Of a DNA stretch of 64,000 nucleotides, positions 49,729 through 62,010 are shown one piece after another. Source of the stretch: Rhodamnia argentea (Eukaryota > Streptophyta > Magnoliopsida > Myrtales > Myrtaceae); NCBI RefSeq assembly GCF_020921035.1, contig NC_063154.1:30389948-30453947 (forward strand), in the 5' to 3' direction. Position numbers and translations under genes: made by a program. How positions within the stretch are numbered: the stretch's first letter is position 1; every line of letters starts with the position of its first letter. Below the pieces are notes generated by a model that saw nothing but the letters and a program-made list of their open reading frames with translations, did no database searches and was not told the origin of the DNA.

Positions 49729-51380
49729 TGAAATATTTCAAAAAAAAGCTGGAAGTGCTTAAATTATTTCAAAGAAGAGCATGATCTAAGGACTTTTTGG
49801 TCCTTTAACTTTTTTTTTTTTTTACTTTTTATTTTTGTCTTTTCTTCCCTCCCCCCCCTTTCTCATCACCATTTCCACTATGTTAGAGCAGTTAAATATT
49901 AAACCATGCCTTTATTTAACAGTTTAAACTTTTAGATTAGTTGACAGTAATTTTATAAAATCTCACATGGTATTAGAGTAAGAGGTCATGAGTTCGAATC
50001 TTCCAAGCCCTATTTGCCTTCTCAATTAAATATGTCCACGCTTAGTACTAGACAAAAAAATCAGCTCTAAGCTCATTTTTTAGTCGGATGTGTACTTCGT
50101 GCTGTTGACCACTCATGAGCACTCCACCATATGTTGAAGCTCGCCATTTTGGTCCTCGCTAGTCCAGGCGAAGATCAAGTATGTCGAAGCTCTCCAGCCG
50201 CTCTAAGCTCATTTTTGAGTCGGACTCGTACTTGTTGTTGACCACGGCGCACTCCACCGAAGCATGAGGCTCTTCGGTGGTGGAGGTAGATGAACAAGCC
50301 TGTTGGCTCTTTGGCGACGACGACAAGGGTTTTGGGAAGTCACTCGTAGACCCCGGATTTCCATTTGGAGACGTTTCATCGAACCATTTCTCTTGCAAAT
50401 CACGACAACCTATTTCGCCCCCGCTCTTTTGTACCTCTATATATACATGTGTTTTGTGTGCATATGTTCATCATCTCATGCTCCCATGTCCTCAAAATCT
50501 TGTTCCATGGACCACCGATCCTCTTTCCATAACGGCATCTCGGCCACCAAGCACCCGCGCCCGAATCTCCTTGGCTCGGAGGAGGACATCGATTCCTATG
50601 GTGAGCTGTAGCGATAGATCTTGTAGCCGACTTTGGATGAGGACGACAACCCAGCCGGCCCGAAGAATCAAGCTTTGTGCCCGGTCGTTGCGCCATCTCC
50701 AGTTAGTCGTTTCGATTGGTGGATGAACAACAGTAACTTTGACGAGTACTTCTGAGGAAATAATTGCACCATGTCATGCTTGTGATCATTGGTGGTTGTC
50801 TACGGCGTGGTCGAAATGCTCTTACCGACAGAGCTCTTCACGGGATAAATTTGATGGTCTCCGGCGAGGTGGAGGTTCATGGAAGAAGAAGGAGGAGGAG
50901 GATTGCCGAGTGAAGGAACGTACTGAGACCCTCCGGAGAAGGTGATGGGAGTAGACGTGGTCAAAGTCTACGGGTTTCGAAAATGGCCGCAAGGTGAGTA
51001 AATAGAAGCGTTGAGGAAGAGTTGAGGAAATCGTGGAGGAGGAGCATGTCAAGTGCGGAGGAGCTGGCGGCGACACTCCTCCGAGAAGCCGCTAGGTGGC
51101 CGGCGGCGGCGCCGAAGGGGAGGGGGATGTGGGACCGGCAAGTAGCAATGGAGATGGCGGTGGCAAGGAAGATGGAAAGGGAAGAGAAAAAAGAAAAGAA
51201 AAGAAAAAGAGAAAAGTAAAAAATTGAAAAGATAGAAAAAGTTAAAGGATGAAAATACCCTTCGTTAAGCCTTTCTTTGAAACAATTTAAGCACTTTAAG
51301 CCCTTATAAGAAATACAGTCAAATTGAGGCCCTTATTTGAAAAAATGAAGGCACTTCACGCTATTGTTTGAAATTTTCCC
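49729..51380. mobile_element. Mutator-like (possible Pack-MULE) element, 1.65 kb
   Basis: It is flanked by a perfect 9-bp direct repeat TTAATTATA (49,720-49,728 and 51,381-51,389). Left end TGAAATATTTCAAA and right end (opposite strand) GGGAAAATTTCAAA are inverted. A longer inverted match, 'AGTGCTTAAATTATTTCAAAG', lies at about 49,758-49,778 and again near 51,275-51,295. The interior (50,150-51,190) is GC-rich with frames on both strands, for example minus-strand SLERLESFDILDLRLD and plus-strand RGGGSWKKKEEEDCRVKER. There is no transposase. Gene capture is likely but the donor is not recognised. Confidence 0.7.
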
Positions 51381-52365
51381 TTAATTATATAACAATTATA
51401 CATTTTGGGTATTGTTTTTTTGAGTGAAAGTATTTATTGGGATTCATTTTCCGAACTTTCATGAGATTGAAATGATTTTTCAAATGAGAATCAAATATAA
51501 AAAATTGGTTAAATATCACCAAATAAAGGAAAACAAACTAATTTTCTGGAAAATGATTTCTTTGGTAGGGCATACTTGTTACGCCCGATCCCGGGCACGG
51601 AACAACCTTACAAAAATGCCTCGGGCACGTCATCGACCCATTCATTTTATCTTTGATTAAGTGTATGCGGAACGTGCTACTTTCCCGGACAATATTTAAA
51701 CGACAATAGGGATAGACTAACATGCAATCAAATCAATCAACATCAGCAAAAGATCATTTTTATTTATTTACTATTAACCCTAGAAAATACGTATGTACAA
51801 GCCCTACCTCGGGGCCCCTTTCTACAACTATCAAAAGATACCATATCGGGGTTGGGGTTAACACTACTTCATACTACTCAAAAGTGAATTGACGTCCACG
51901 TCCACCTCGGAACAAGCTCTCCATCGTTAGGGTCCTGAAAAATGGTTAACAACAATGTGTAAGATATAGAATCTCCGTGAGTCAACACCTAAGTTCGGAT
52001 ACAGCATTGATTCACTCATGGCGATCTAACCTTATAGAACAAGGCGATAACAAATCAATGGCGTGTGACTCACGCAAAGCTCTAACTATTACAGAGGTAG
52101 GCACAATCCAACAGTTTATTATCAATCACATGCAAGCTTACTTTACCTTGGTTCACACAAAATGCAATACTTGACACCAATCAACAGTCCCACGCATCAA
52201 GGCATACAACTAGAATGCTCATCATAGTTTGTATGCACAATACATCACATGTGTTCTAATTATTGATGATCGAACCCGGTCACGGTAAAACCATGCTCTT
52301 CCTGTAGGACAAGGCTTCGTTCCATTCCTTCGGTAATGGCAAACAATAAGCCATGTGGTTCCAAG

Positions 52366-52671
52366 TAGAGGTGGCCAAATGGACCCGTGGGCCCAAAATC
52401 GGCCCGTTGACCAGGCCCACGGTTCCAATCCCGAATCGAAACCGGCCCTCAAGGGCCTGTTTCGGTTTGTAAATTGTTGGAACCGGCCCGGAATCGTCGG
52501 TTCCGACCCGATTTTTTTATAAAAAAAAGGAAGGAGGCCGGGTGAAAAGAGCAATTGGGTCTTGGAACCGGCGGTTTCGAATCGGAACCGGAACCGGCGG
52601 TTCCAAACCCGAAATCGGAACCGCCGATTCCTAAACCGGAACCGGCGGTTCCGTGGACCCAGCCACCTCTA
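52366..52671. mobile_element. hAT MITE, 306 bp, with perfect 8-bp target duplication
   Basis: It begins TAGAGGTGGCCAAATGGACC and ends GGACCCAGCCACCTCTA, giving 10-bp perfect inverted termini. The flanks are the perfect direct repeat GTTCCAAG (52,358-52,365 and 52,672-52,679). The host sequence around it is itself repeated: 'GTGTGGTTCCAAGTACTCTC' at about 52,758-52,777 shows what the uninterrupted site looks like. The interior contains many 'ACCGGCGGTTCC' units and the 'GCTCTTTTCACCCGGCCTCC' signature (minus strand) shared with 9,314 and 13,950. Confidence 0.9.
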
Positions 52672-53121
52672 GTTCCAAGTACCTTCGATATAGACTAATA
52701 ATCGGGAATTTTTGTAAGGAGAGTCGGTCCACACATTGCCACGATCGACAACCGCTAAGTCGTGTGGTTCCAAGTACTCTCTGCATGGACTTACTAGGCT
52801 CGACCCCAAGTACCCTTGAGTGTCGGCTTCGTCCCCAAGTATCCTTAGGATGACGGTAACCATCATCCGACCACACAAGCACGGCGGGTAATCGGCCAAC
52901 TCTTATCTTCGCATTTAGTTAAATGCTCATACCGTCATGCTTAAAACTTGGCTTAATGCCATTTTTCATGCTCAAATATATAATTTAACTTCACACGTGG
53001 TCACATGAACGTGCTTTATCCACCAAACTTTGCATCAATATAAGGGTGATTAATCTTCTTACCCGTATATATATACACAATCAAAGTATATAGCAATCAT
53101 CAACGGTCACCAAATAATCAC

Positions 53122-53147
53122 CTAATAATAATAATAATAATAATAAT
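53122..53147. repeat. (AAT)n microsatellite
   Basis: About eight uninterrupted trinucleotide units. Confidence 0.95.
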
Positions 53148-53720
53148 TAATTATCCAACCAAGGTTAATTAATTGTAATTACTTGACCCCACTTTAATTA
53201 ATTAACTCACTTTAATTGGCCCGACCGTAATTAGGTAGGTCCACTTCGGTTAATTAGCACCACAATAATTAGCTAATTCGGTCTCAGTTGATTATTCCGA
53301 TCATAGTTAATTAATCTAAATGTAATTAATTAATTCAATAATAATTAATTAGATCCAACTTAATTAATTAACCCAGTTTTAACTAGCTAACTCATCTTAA
53401 TTAATTAACCCTACTCCGATTAATTAGCGCATCAATATTTAGTCAACTCGACTTCAAGTAATTAAACCGACCATGATTAATTAAAGCAACTAGAGTTAAT
53501 TAAACTAACCATAGTTGGTCGTAAAGTAACTACGGTTAGCGAAAAGTAACTATAGTTACTTTAACTAACCATGGTTGACTTAAACTAACCATGATCAACT
53601 AACTTAACCATAGTCACTAATCTAACCCGACCATAGTTAACGAAACTAAACTGTCATTAAACTAATGTAACCCACGATTAACACTATTTAAACAACCCTA
53701 AGTGCAATTAACAACCTAAT
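53148..53720. repeat. TTAATTA-rich degenerate tandem array
   Basis: The motif TTAATTAA/TAATTAAC recurs at roughly 20-35 bp spacing, grading into 'AACTAACCATAGTTAACT' units that are partly palindromic. It is non-coding and probably arose by repeated slippage inside the surrounding repeat. Confidence 0.7.
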
Positions 53721-53749
53721 AAGAGATTAGGAGTTAACTCATAATTAAT

Positions 53750-54450
53750 GACCCGGCGACGGTGGCGGCGATGCTCGGACTACTCATGGTGAATGGCATG
53801 AGGCTTGCGGGCAAGGGTGCAACAATGGCGTTCATCGACGGCTCTCGGCCTCTCGGTTCGACACGGCGGGGTGGCGACGGCCGTGGGTCTCGAGCTTATC
53901 GGCGGCTAGGGTGGTCCACGGTGATGCGACGACTACGGGTCGCGGGACGACGAGCTTGGGTCACGGGCTTTGGTGTCTTGATGGAGGAGGGCACAACGAT
54001 GACGACCACGGTTGCTCTTGGCCCGGGGTGGACGCGCAGCTCACCGGTGAGGCGGAGGGATGGTGGGTCACGAGCGAAGGTTGGGTCGGCTCGGGCGACG
54101 CGGGTTGCACGCGGGACTCACGGCGACGATAACGAACGGGGCGCGGGCGACACGAACGGTGCAGCTCTTGGGGGTTCTTAGTGGAGTGGTCATGGGCGGC
54201 ACGGCGAACGGTGTAGGGGCTACCGAAGGCGACGAAGCTCCGTGTGGCGGCGGCGGAGCTTTGGGTGGGGGGGGGCAAGGCGGCAACTAAGGAGGAGATT
54301 GTGAGGACGGTGAGGAAAAAAAAATGGAGGAGAGGGAGGAAATGGGGGAGGGGGCTTCGGTCGTGGGGGAAAGAAAGGGAAGAGAGAGAAAAGAGTGATT
54401 TGAAAGGTGGCGGGGCCCGTGGTCAAGTCGCACTATTCACTATTTCATCA
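53750..54450. other. GC-rich block without a recognisable gene
   Basis: Open frames of 70-140 codons exist in several frames on both strands at once, with Gly/Arg/Ala/Pro-rich products and no motif. This is the pattern of GC-rich composition, not of a gene. Confidence 0.5.
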
Positions 54451-54979
54451 TATACGCATAATATCTAAGGACAAAATGGTAATTCAGCTCATCGGGGGTA
54501 AATTAAGCTATCGGTACTAAAACCGAGGGCATTTTTGGTAATCTCACAACTAAGGTTTGGTCAAGCTAGGCTCGAACGAGAAGTGTCTCAGTACTATGCC
54601 ATGACGGCTGGACTACCCCAAGCTTGACTTTCTCCGAACGACGTCTCGGGATAGTTCAATTGTTGTCCCTTAAATCCTAAAAAATCCAACTTTATTTTTT
54701 AGGCTGGAATTCATGATTTAAATTCATCGAATATAGTTATCTTACAAACATTGAAATTTCGAGACGTCGTACATACTCTTCCTTTAATGTCCTTTTGATG
54801 GCAATGAAGCAAAATAGCTCATTGCACATCGACAGGATGGTTTGGCACCTCGATGTCGCCTCTTCACCACTAGGATTGTGGAATGTTCCAAGGGTTAAGT
54901 TGTTCGCCCTCGAATCTTGTCTTTGACAGTGATCATAGCGTGTCATGTTGGACAATTGATCAACTGTTGTTTTTGTCTC

Positions 54980-55218
54980 GGCTCTGTTTGCTTCGTGAAA
55001 AATGAATGATTTGAAAAATATTCTCCTAAAAATAGTCTTTCATATCTCTTACAAAAATGAATAAACGAAAATATGCTCATCATCCACGAAAATATTTGGA
55101 TGTGAACTATTGGCGATAATAAAAAAAATTTCCATTAACTAATTATTTAAGCGACACAAGCAATCGTTTTTAGGAAAAAAATTTTAAATCATTTATTTTT
55201 TGTGAAACAAATGGAGCC
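54980..55218. mobile_element. MITE, 239 bp, family 'GGCTC(T)NTTTG'
   Basis: Left end GGCTCTGTTTGCTTCGTGAA and right end (opposite strand) GGCTCCATTTGTTTCACAAA are inverted; 'AATGATTTGAAAAATATTCT' near the left is matched in inverted form near 55,165-55,190. Same family as 36,828-37,075. The following 55,219-55,640 contains diverged pieces of the same type ('GGAAAATATTTTTCGGGAAG'). Confidence 0.65.
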
Positions 55219-55710
55219 TCGCGGAAAATATGACATTTATGAAATTTTTTTTCTATGAATCATTTTTTGGAAAATGATCATATTTGCCAGCATTTGATTG
55301 AAACATAAAAAAGAGAGAACGAGGGAGCAGTCGTTAGAAGAGAGAGAGAGGAAGATGTCTTTGGATATCTTTTTCAAACGCACGAGAGAGAAGCGTGATC
55401 AGGAAAATGATTTCCCTTTCTCAAAAAAGGAAATCAGTTTCCTCGTATTTAAAAGGGAATTTTCTGTTGATCGAAAAATATTTTTCTTGACCACATATTT
55501 TCTATCTCCGAAACGCTAGAAATTGGGGAAAATATTTTTCGGGAAGAACTTTGTCGTGAAATAGACGTAGCCTCAATGTCAAGAAATTTTCCGTGAAACA
55601 AACACATCCTTTTAATTAGGCTTACAAACTTTATCGAGCTGAGTATTGGCCTTGTCGACCTTTCAATTTGCAAGATACTCAAGTAGCTTGAGTTAGAGCT
55701 TAACTATATG

Positions 55711-56937
55711 TAGAGCTGTCAATATGGGTCCATGACCCATATTTGACCTATATTTTGAATAAATGGATTATATATGGGTTGTCAGCTTTTAGAGGGTTCA
55801 GTAAAAATGGGTCCAAAAATTTGAAGCTAAATGTAATGGGTCAAAAATGTGTTACATATATAACACACAAAAAACCCATCCTTGACCCATCAAAAGGTTA
55901 AATCATCGATATACTTAGGTTGGGTCATGGGCCACCGACCATCGCTAGCCACTACCACTAACACCGCCCCCCGCCGCCGCCGCCAACCGCCGATCGCCCC
56001 CCGCCGCCATCTGCCACCCGCACCCATTGACCACCACCGCTCATTGTCAACCGCCCCTGCTGGTAGCCACCCGCTGCCCCCCGATCACAGCCAATTGCCG
56101 CCATTGCAGGGCCACAGGTAACAAGTTACGTACACGAACAATGCAAACATGGCAATCGGCATACATAATGCACGAGGTCGTCGAGAATGGACTGGACTGG
56201 TGGAGAATCAATGTAATAGGCAAAGTCGAAAAGAGCTGGCAAGAAAGTATCAGGGATGAAAGAAAAGTTAGGATTGGCCATGTTTGATTCCCTCGATTCT
56301 GGTGGTAAATGATTTGATTTATACGACGTTTTTTTTGTGGGTGTGGCCTTAGAGATATGTCAATATTTTGAACGGAAATTCTAATCCTGCTCACATGTAC
56401 ACTTCCTAATTCCAATTTGATCGAGATTAGTGACATGCAGGCATATTTTCCTTTGACGGGATAAATTTTATCCAAACTACCAAATTAGCCTTAGTGAATC
56501 ATCTCTCGTGAATAAAATATATATCACAACAATTGTTAACTAATCGCTTAAATGCTTTATTTTCCACCATTGTATTGTTAACTAGACATGTAAAAATTAT
56601 GGGATTCTATCATGTTTTATTATTTAATTTGCTTTTTTCATTTGATGTGAAGTTTCTATATGGTAACATATACATGTGAAAAGCTTAAAATAGGTTGAAC
56701 GAGTTGTATAGGTTTTTCTAAAATATTAGTGTCTTTTGGTAACATGAGTCAAAACAGGGTGGGGTGGGGTGGGGTGGGGTCGGGTCGGGTCGGGTCGGGT
56801 CGGGGATGGGTCGGTTGCGGGTCGCGTCGAGTATGGGTCGTCAAATAGGGGTCAAAATGGGTTAGACGGGTCAATATGGGTCGGACTATATTCAACCCAA
56901 TTCAAACCCGACCCGACCCACCCATTTAACACGTCTA
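55711..56937. mobile_element. hAT-like repeat block with GGGTC-rich ends
   Basis: Left end TAGAGCTGTCAATATGGGTC and right end (opposite strand) TAGACGTGTTAAATGGGTGG are inverted termini of hAT type. The flanking 8 bp do not match, so the two ends may belong to different insertions. A related single end is at 1,408-1,560 ('TTAGAGTTGTCAAACATGTGG'). The middle (55,950-56,110) is a C-rich CCGCC-type stretch without a gene. Confidence 0.4.
56757..56811 (+). repeat. GGGGT / GGGTC minisatellite
   Basis: Pentamer repeats: about four GGGGT units followed by about five CGGGT units, near the right end of the block above. Multiple closely spaced G runs give quadruplex-forming potential on the plus strand. 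Confidence 0.85.
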
Positions 56938-59639
56938 GATGTTAGTTCTCAAATAATCATCTATCCTAAGCTCGAACAACTCGTGAATAATTTGACATAA
57001 TTTCACTCTTAGTAGGCCTTAAATGCTCAATTTGCGAGGAATAGAGTATGCATTGGGTGTAAGTAATATTTTCCCAACGGGATTGGCCTGACGAGGGATC
57101 ATATCTTGTGCTATCACTAGTCGGCTATTCTACATAACTTCTTATTTAAATATAAGGATATTACAGAATATTGGTTTGCAAAGCCGTTAACAAATCTTCA
57201 AATTCTTTAAGGGAGAGGTTCCTCTTTGGGTCTCTCAATTTAAATTATCTGAAAATCAAATTATGATAATATATCGAATGAAATTTTAAATGAATTCAGG
57301 GTCAATTTTCGTCTTCTAGCACTTAAAAGTGAGAATCATCATTAACGGCTACTCTCCACTGCTCTCCACCATCTTAATGGCACTAATAAATTGTAAAACA
57401 GAAATTATAAAAAAGCATTGCATAATCATTCATCTACTGCATGCGGTAACGTATCTCGTACATAAGCATCACGTCCGGATCACTTCTTTTGAGCGTCTGA
57501 CCCCATAGAAGCCCCACGAACATAAGTCTGAGTATGTGTGATGTGGAGATCGTCATCCTAGGGTTCTTTGTCCGGGATCGGACTACCACACCAGTGCTTC
57601 CTATGGTGACGCCATGTGCTTCGACCGTGGAGCAGGTGCCGTCGGCTGGTTCGGTCGGATTGTGCTACTTGCATGGATTTCGCTTTTGATCAAATTAAAG
57701 AGTTATGCCCGCTTAGTGTTGGAGCACAACTTTCACTTTTTGACTGTCGCATTAGATATGAGCACTATGAATTCATCAAGTGAGGTATTAAGTCCCCAAG
57801 AGTTGACAATCGGTTAATGAATGAGAGAGTGTATAACAATCTTTACTATCATATGAAGGAGGGTTTGAAAGCTATGTTGTGTTGACACTTGTCCACATCT
57901 TGCTTAGGTTTGGTATGGTGAAGTGGTAATTTTTTTTTACCATTTTCTCTTTATTTCTTTTTCTTTTATTAAAAAAATATTTATTTCTCTCCAAATTAGT
58001 TGAATATGTAAGTTTCTAAAAAAAATAAAAAAAAGAGGAGTAGAAAGATCTCCATACTAATACCGTTTATAATTTCCTAAAGTATTTCGGAGAATAACAG
58101 TCTTTTCTTGGGCAAACAACTTTGAATTGCAGAGCTTAATTTGATTGTTGAGCTTACTTTGTGCAGCATCATAATCCCCCTCCCTCCTCGGCACTCATCT
58201 CTGATATAATCGATGTACAACAAACAATATCATTATGTGAGGAAGATATGTTTACTGTAAATGCATAATTTGTTATGACTTTTATGATCGGATATATAAG
58301 TATATACAACTCATAATGAGATAGTTTTCTTGATTTTCATATTTGTAAATGACACGTTAACTAGCGCATAAAATAAAAATTATGGGTCCATTTCTTGCTG
58401 AAGATAATTCGTATATCTTTAGAATTGGTGAGGAAAATTTTGACTAAAGGATTACGGTGATTCTTTTGGAGAGCCTTTAAAAGAGTTTCAGTATCCTATA
58501 AACTTCGATAGGTCTTGAGAGAATTCTTAGAAGAACGTATACTTTAGTGGGAACATCTTTCACAAATGAATAAGTATTTTACAACTCACATATCTTTAAC
58601 AAATGTGTTTTTCATATATTACACAATTTGGCATGCATATATTGAAGACTTTCTTGAAGGTGTTTGAGAAGGTACCCTTAGGGATAACTTTGCTAACCGG
58701 TGGTCAACTGATAAACTCGGAACGAAACTCATTAGAGATGATTTAGACAATCTCCTAGCCCTTGTAATGGGTCCAATGTTTTTCCTAAACGGGGTTGCGC
58801 CATGACAAGATTAGATCCGTTTCCCATCCCGACCCTCTTCACTATAAGTAACCCCAATGAATTCGTCCGTTTGGGGGCCTTCAGAATAAATGGTCCTTGA
58901 GAGCTCATTTTCAAAATTGGCAACTTCAATGGATGAAGCTTTTCAATTTAGTCTTCTTCAACCGATTCACGTCGGTGACTTCTTCGATTGACTTTAACCT
59001 TACATGCTCTTTACGTTAGATGTAACGATCTATCTTCAATTCTGCACCTCCTAGATCATTATGTAATCATGCGGGTGATGTCCGTAAATTGACCACTGTT
59101 TTTATCACTCTTTTTTCCTCTAAAATCTTGATGTTCCCCAACATCTTCGAAATTTTTCCCTTTCCGAGAGAGAATCTGTAGTTAATCATTAATCAAAAAG
59201 GGACAATCCATACCTTACCACAAAAAAAAAAGGGACAATCCATCAAACTTTCACTTTGCATCGGCAAAAGAGTTCCCTTCATATTCGAAAAACATGGGGT
59301 GATCCCAACCAAAAGAGAAATACTTCGTCAACTTGCATCAGAGCATAATGTTTTTACACTTTCCAAAATATGGTCAGTTTAAGCCGCCACACAAAACCTT
59401 AAAGATTCACCGAATTTGAGAGCTTCTTTTCGAGCAAGGTAGCCATAGAATTGAAACTAGCACAGAAAGGAAGAAAGGAGAAAACAAAGACACAAATTGA
59501 GTGCTTTCCATGGATTCAGCGCTGCGCTACTCAATAAAAGAGGCATATTTTCAAGTCGTGAATTCATATCCAAGCTGCAATGGCCTAAATTAATGCTTTC
59601 GATGTTCATCTCAATCAATGTGAATCGTGACATTAGCAG
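56938..59639. other. Intergenic, no gene seen
   Basis: AT-rich with short frames only. 57,614-57,817 (plus) and 58,732-58,929 (minus) are open but resemble nothing known and lack splice or start context. No transposon ends were recognised. Confidence 0.35.
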
Positions 59640-62010
59640 CAGCACTCAATGGAGAGTTTGAACATGATATCATCCAAATTGATGAGCTCAAGCATTAAGA
59701 CATTTACAGCAACAGATGAGTTTCTCTGACTAATGCACGCCAACAGGCAGATACGGGCCTATGGTCCCTCTGGCCTGTCCATGGCTCCTAATGAGCTTCA
59801 GACAATCTTTCTGAATACTGAAGAGTTGGCATTTGTTTGTTTTCCAGAATATGTGGGCAAATCCAACCGGAACACCCTGGACATGTACATGTTTTCCACA
59901 GCCAACGCAAGAAAATTGTTATGTTGAACATGAGATATATCAGTGATGATGTAAGCCCAGGCTGCTGATGTGACATCGAGGGATCACCAGCATCACCGGC
60001 TTGAAAAAGGGACGCTCTAAATCAATATTGCTGGCCAGTTTAGGGGAGATGTGAGAGGCCTTGAAAGTGTAGGACCATGAAAATCCAGCTCAGAATGGCT
60101 TGCTCTTCATGTAGATGGTTCGATCCCACCTGTAGTAAAACATGAGAACTTTGTAGACATTGGTGCTGAACGTCTCTTTAATTGACTGGCTATGGAAAGA
60201 ATTAGCATAGATTGGAAATTACCGCTATCAAGAAAACCAAATTCTGTTAATGTGACCGGAATTAATGACAAATGCTCTTCATATCAGAAGAAACTAACGA
60301 ACTACCAAGTTTCACCAACATGCAAAAGACTTGCACAAAATCATCAAGAATTTTGGAAAGAGATAACAAGAAGTATGTGATTAAGTTGAAATTGACCTCG
60401 TAAAAGAACAGGTTGCTCAAGGAAAGTCTAACTGACATTATCACACTTTATTAGTTCTATAGAACAGGTTGAGCCACTAGAAACCTCAAAGAAGCGCCAA
60501 ATTTGTGAGTTTCTTTCTAAAATGGAAGGTACAGAATCGAGACTAGCGCAGAAAAGAAGAAAACATAAACAGAAAAGAGTCTACTTTTCATTGATTCGCA
60601 ACTACTGAGCAAAGGAGGCAGAATTAGGAATCCTGGATTTATATCAATGCTGTAAATCAGCTCCTTACCGGCATTAATGAAAATGGAGACGTATCAATGA
60701 GCTCAAACACAGATATCTCCCATACACTGATGAGTTCTGCAAATACGGGCCAACCAGCAGCAAAGAACACCCGGATTTCATGCATATAGATTAAGAGCTT
60801 CACCGGCCATGATCTGTCTGAAAACCTAAGAGTTGCCATTTCCTCGTTTTCTTGAATATGTTGCTTTGCAAATTGACCTGGAAAGTCCTGCACATATGTA
60901 CATGTTTGAACAAACTACTGTATGCTAGAAGGACATCACAAAAGAACACACTTGCAAAAAAAGCACATGATGTAGATTCATGACCATATTTGCTAGTTCA
61001 AGAGCTTTAATCACCAACCTTAAGAGGCTCATGGAAGTCATCAATCTTAACCTGCAATCTAAAGCATTCTTTAAGAAGTGGCTGTCCATTAATAGCTATT
61101 TTCAGTTAGTTCACCATTCAAGTGATTGCCCACTCAGATAGTAAATAGAGCAGCTTGTGAAGAATATCAGTGATGGACTAGGCTAGAGATCTTACCACTT
61201 TACTCTCATGATCTTGCTGTCACCACTTTGAAGAGGGGATGCTCCAAATCAAATTCACTGGCTAATTCAGGAGTAGTGAGGGGCTTTGGAGGTGTAGGAC
61301 CACGAAAAACAAGCTCATAATGGTTCACTCTGCGTTTTAAACTGTTCATTCCTGCGCTGAGCTAAAAATGAGAACTTTAATAGTCTTTTAGTGTAAGCAT
61401 TTCTTCAATTGACTTACTATGAAAAGATCCACACAGAGATTGTAAAATATGGTTATCATGACAATCAAAATTTAGACAATTTGACAGAACATAAATTACA
61501 AGTGTCTTCACAACCAAAGAGACAAACTACCTAGAATTCCCACCTAAATCATTATGTGCCAAACGAACCAGAGTCTTACTAAAACGATTTTGTGCCTATT
61601 TATAAATAACAACGAAAAAAAGTATACTTGTCAGTGATGCAGCACAACCAAATAAGGGAGGCATAATTGTAAACCCAGAAGTCAAGTCACGCTATAACCA
61701 ACCTAAAGTGACACTTCGAGTACTCACTTCAAACAATGTAAATCAAGCCCTTACTGGAACCACTCAAAATGGAGACTTCGAACACAATATCATGCCCATC
61801 AATTAACTCAAATACGCGGACGTTTCCTACAGGCAGACAAGTTCTCTCGAAAATGCACATCAACCAGAAGAAAAACAGAGACAGAGCCCCTCCGATGTGT
61901 CTGCAGCTCCTGATGGGCTTCACTGTCGCAATACCTAAGACGTTCTTTGCTTTTCCTGAATATCTTGCTTGATGAATCCACCCAAAACACTCTGCTAATG
62001 TATGTGTTTG
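59640..62010 (-). pseudogene. REM-type B3-domain gene relic with repeated modules
   Basis: Three diverged copies of the C-terminal half of a B3 DNA-binding domain lie on the minus strand. At 60,655-60,905 it reads FPGQFAKQHIQENEEMATLRF, then FSDRSWPVKLLIYMHE and VFFAAGWPVFAE, ending VFELIDTSPFSL. At 61,745-62,010 there is LRYCDSEAHQE and, after a frameshift, NVRVFELIDGHDIVFEVSIL. At 59,650-59,905 there is MPTLQYSERLSEAH, a stop, and later LELINLDDIMFKLSIE in another frame. Between them are linker plus N-terminal half-domain pieces: 61,200-61,340 (YELVFRGPTPPKPLTTPELA, then LEHPLFKVV) and 59,960-60,110 (FHGPTL, then PKLASNIDLERPFFKPVM, separated by a frameshift). Plant REM proteins often carry several B3 domains in series and act as nuclear DNA-binding regulators. 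Stops and frameshifts here point to a pseudogene. Confidence 0.6.

Larger units (their letters stand above)
51574..54660. repeat. Transposon-derived block of unclear type
   Basis: It starts TGTTACGCCCGATCCCGGGC, a sequence like the ends of common plant LTR-type repeats, and near its end carries 'ATGACGGCTGGACTACCCC'. Composition changes sharply inside: 52,900-53,750 is TTAATTA-rich and 53,750-54,450 is GC-rich with frames on all strands. No gag, protease, reverse transcriptase or integrase is seen. It could be a large non-autonomous retroelement or several overlapping repeats. A hAT MITE at 52,366-52,671 is inserted in it. Confidence 0.35.

Noticed and set aside
52898..53750. CRISPR-like array of TTAATTA units
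   Set aside because: The units are short, degenerate and irregularly spaced in a plant nuclear context.
53762..54426. Several GC-rich frames of 70-140 codons
   Set aside because: Simultaneous openness in many frames is explained by high GC; the products are low in complexity.
56757..56811. Telomere-like repeat
   Set aside because: The units are GGGGT and CGGGT, not the plant telomere heptamer, and the array is short and internal to a repeat block.
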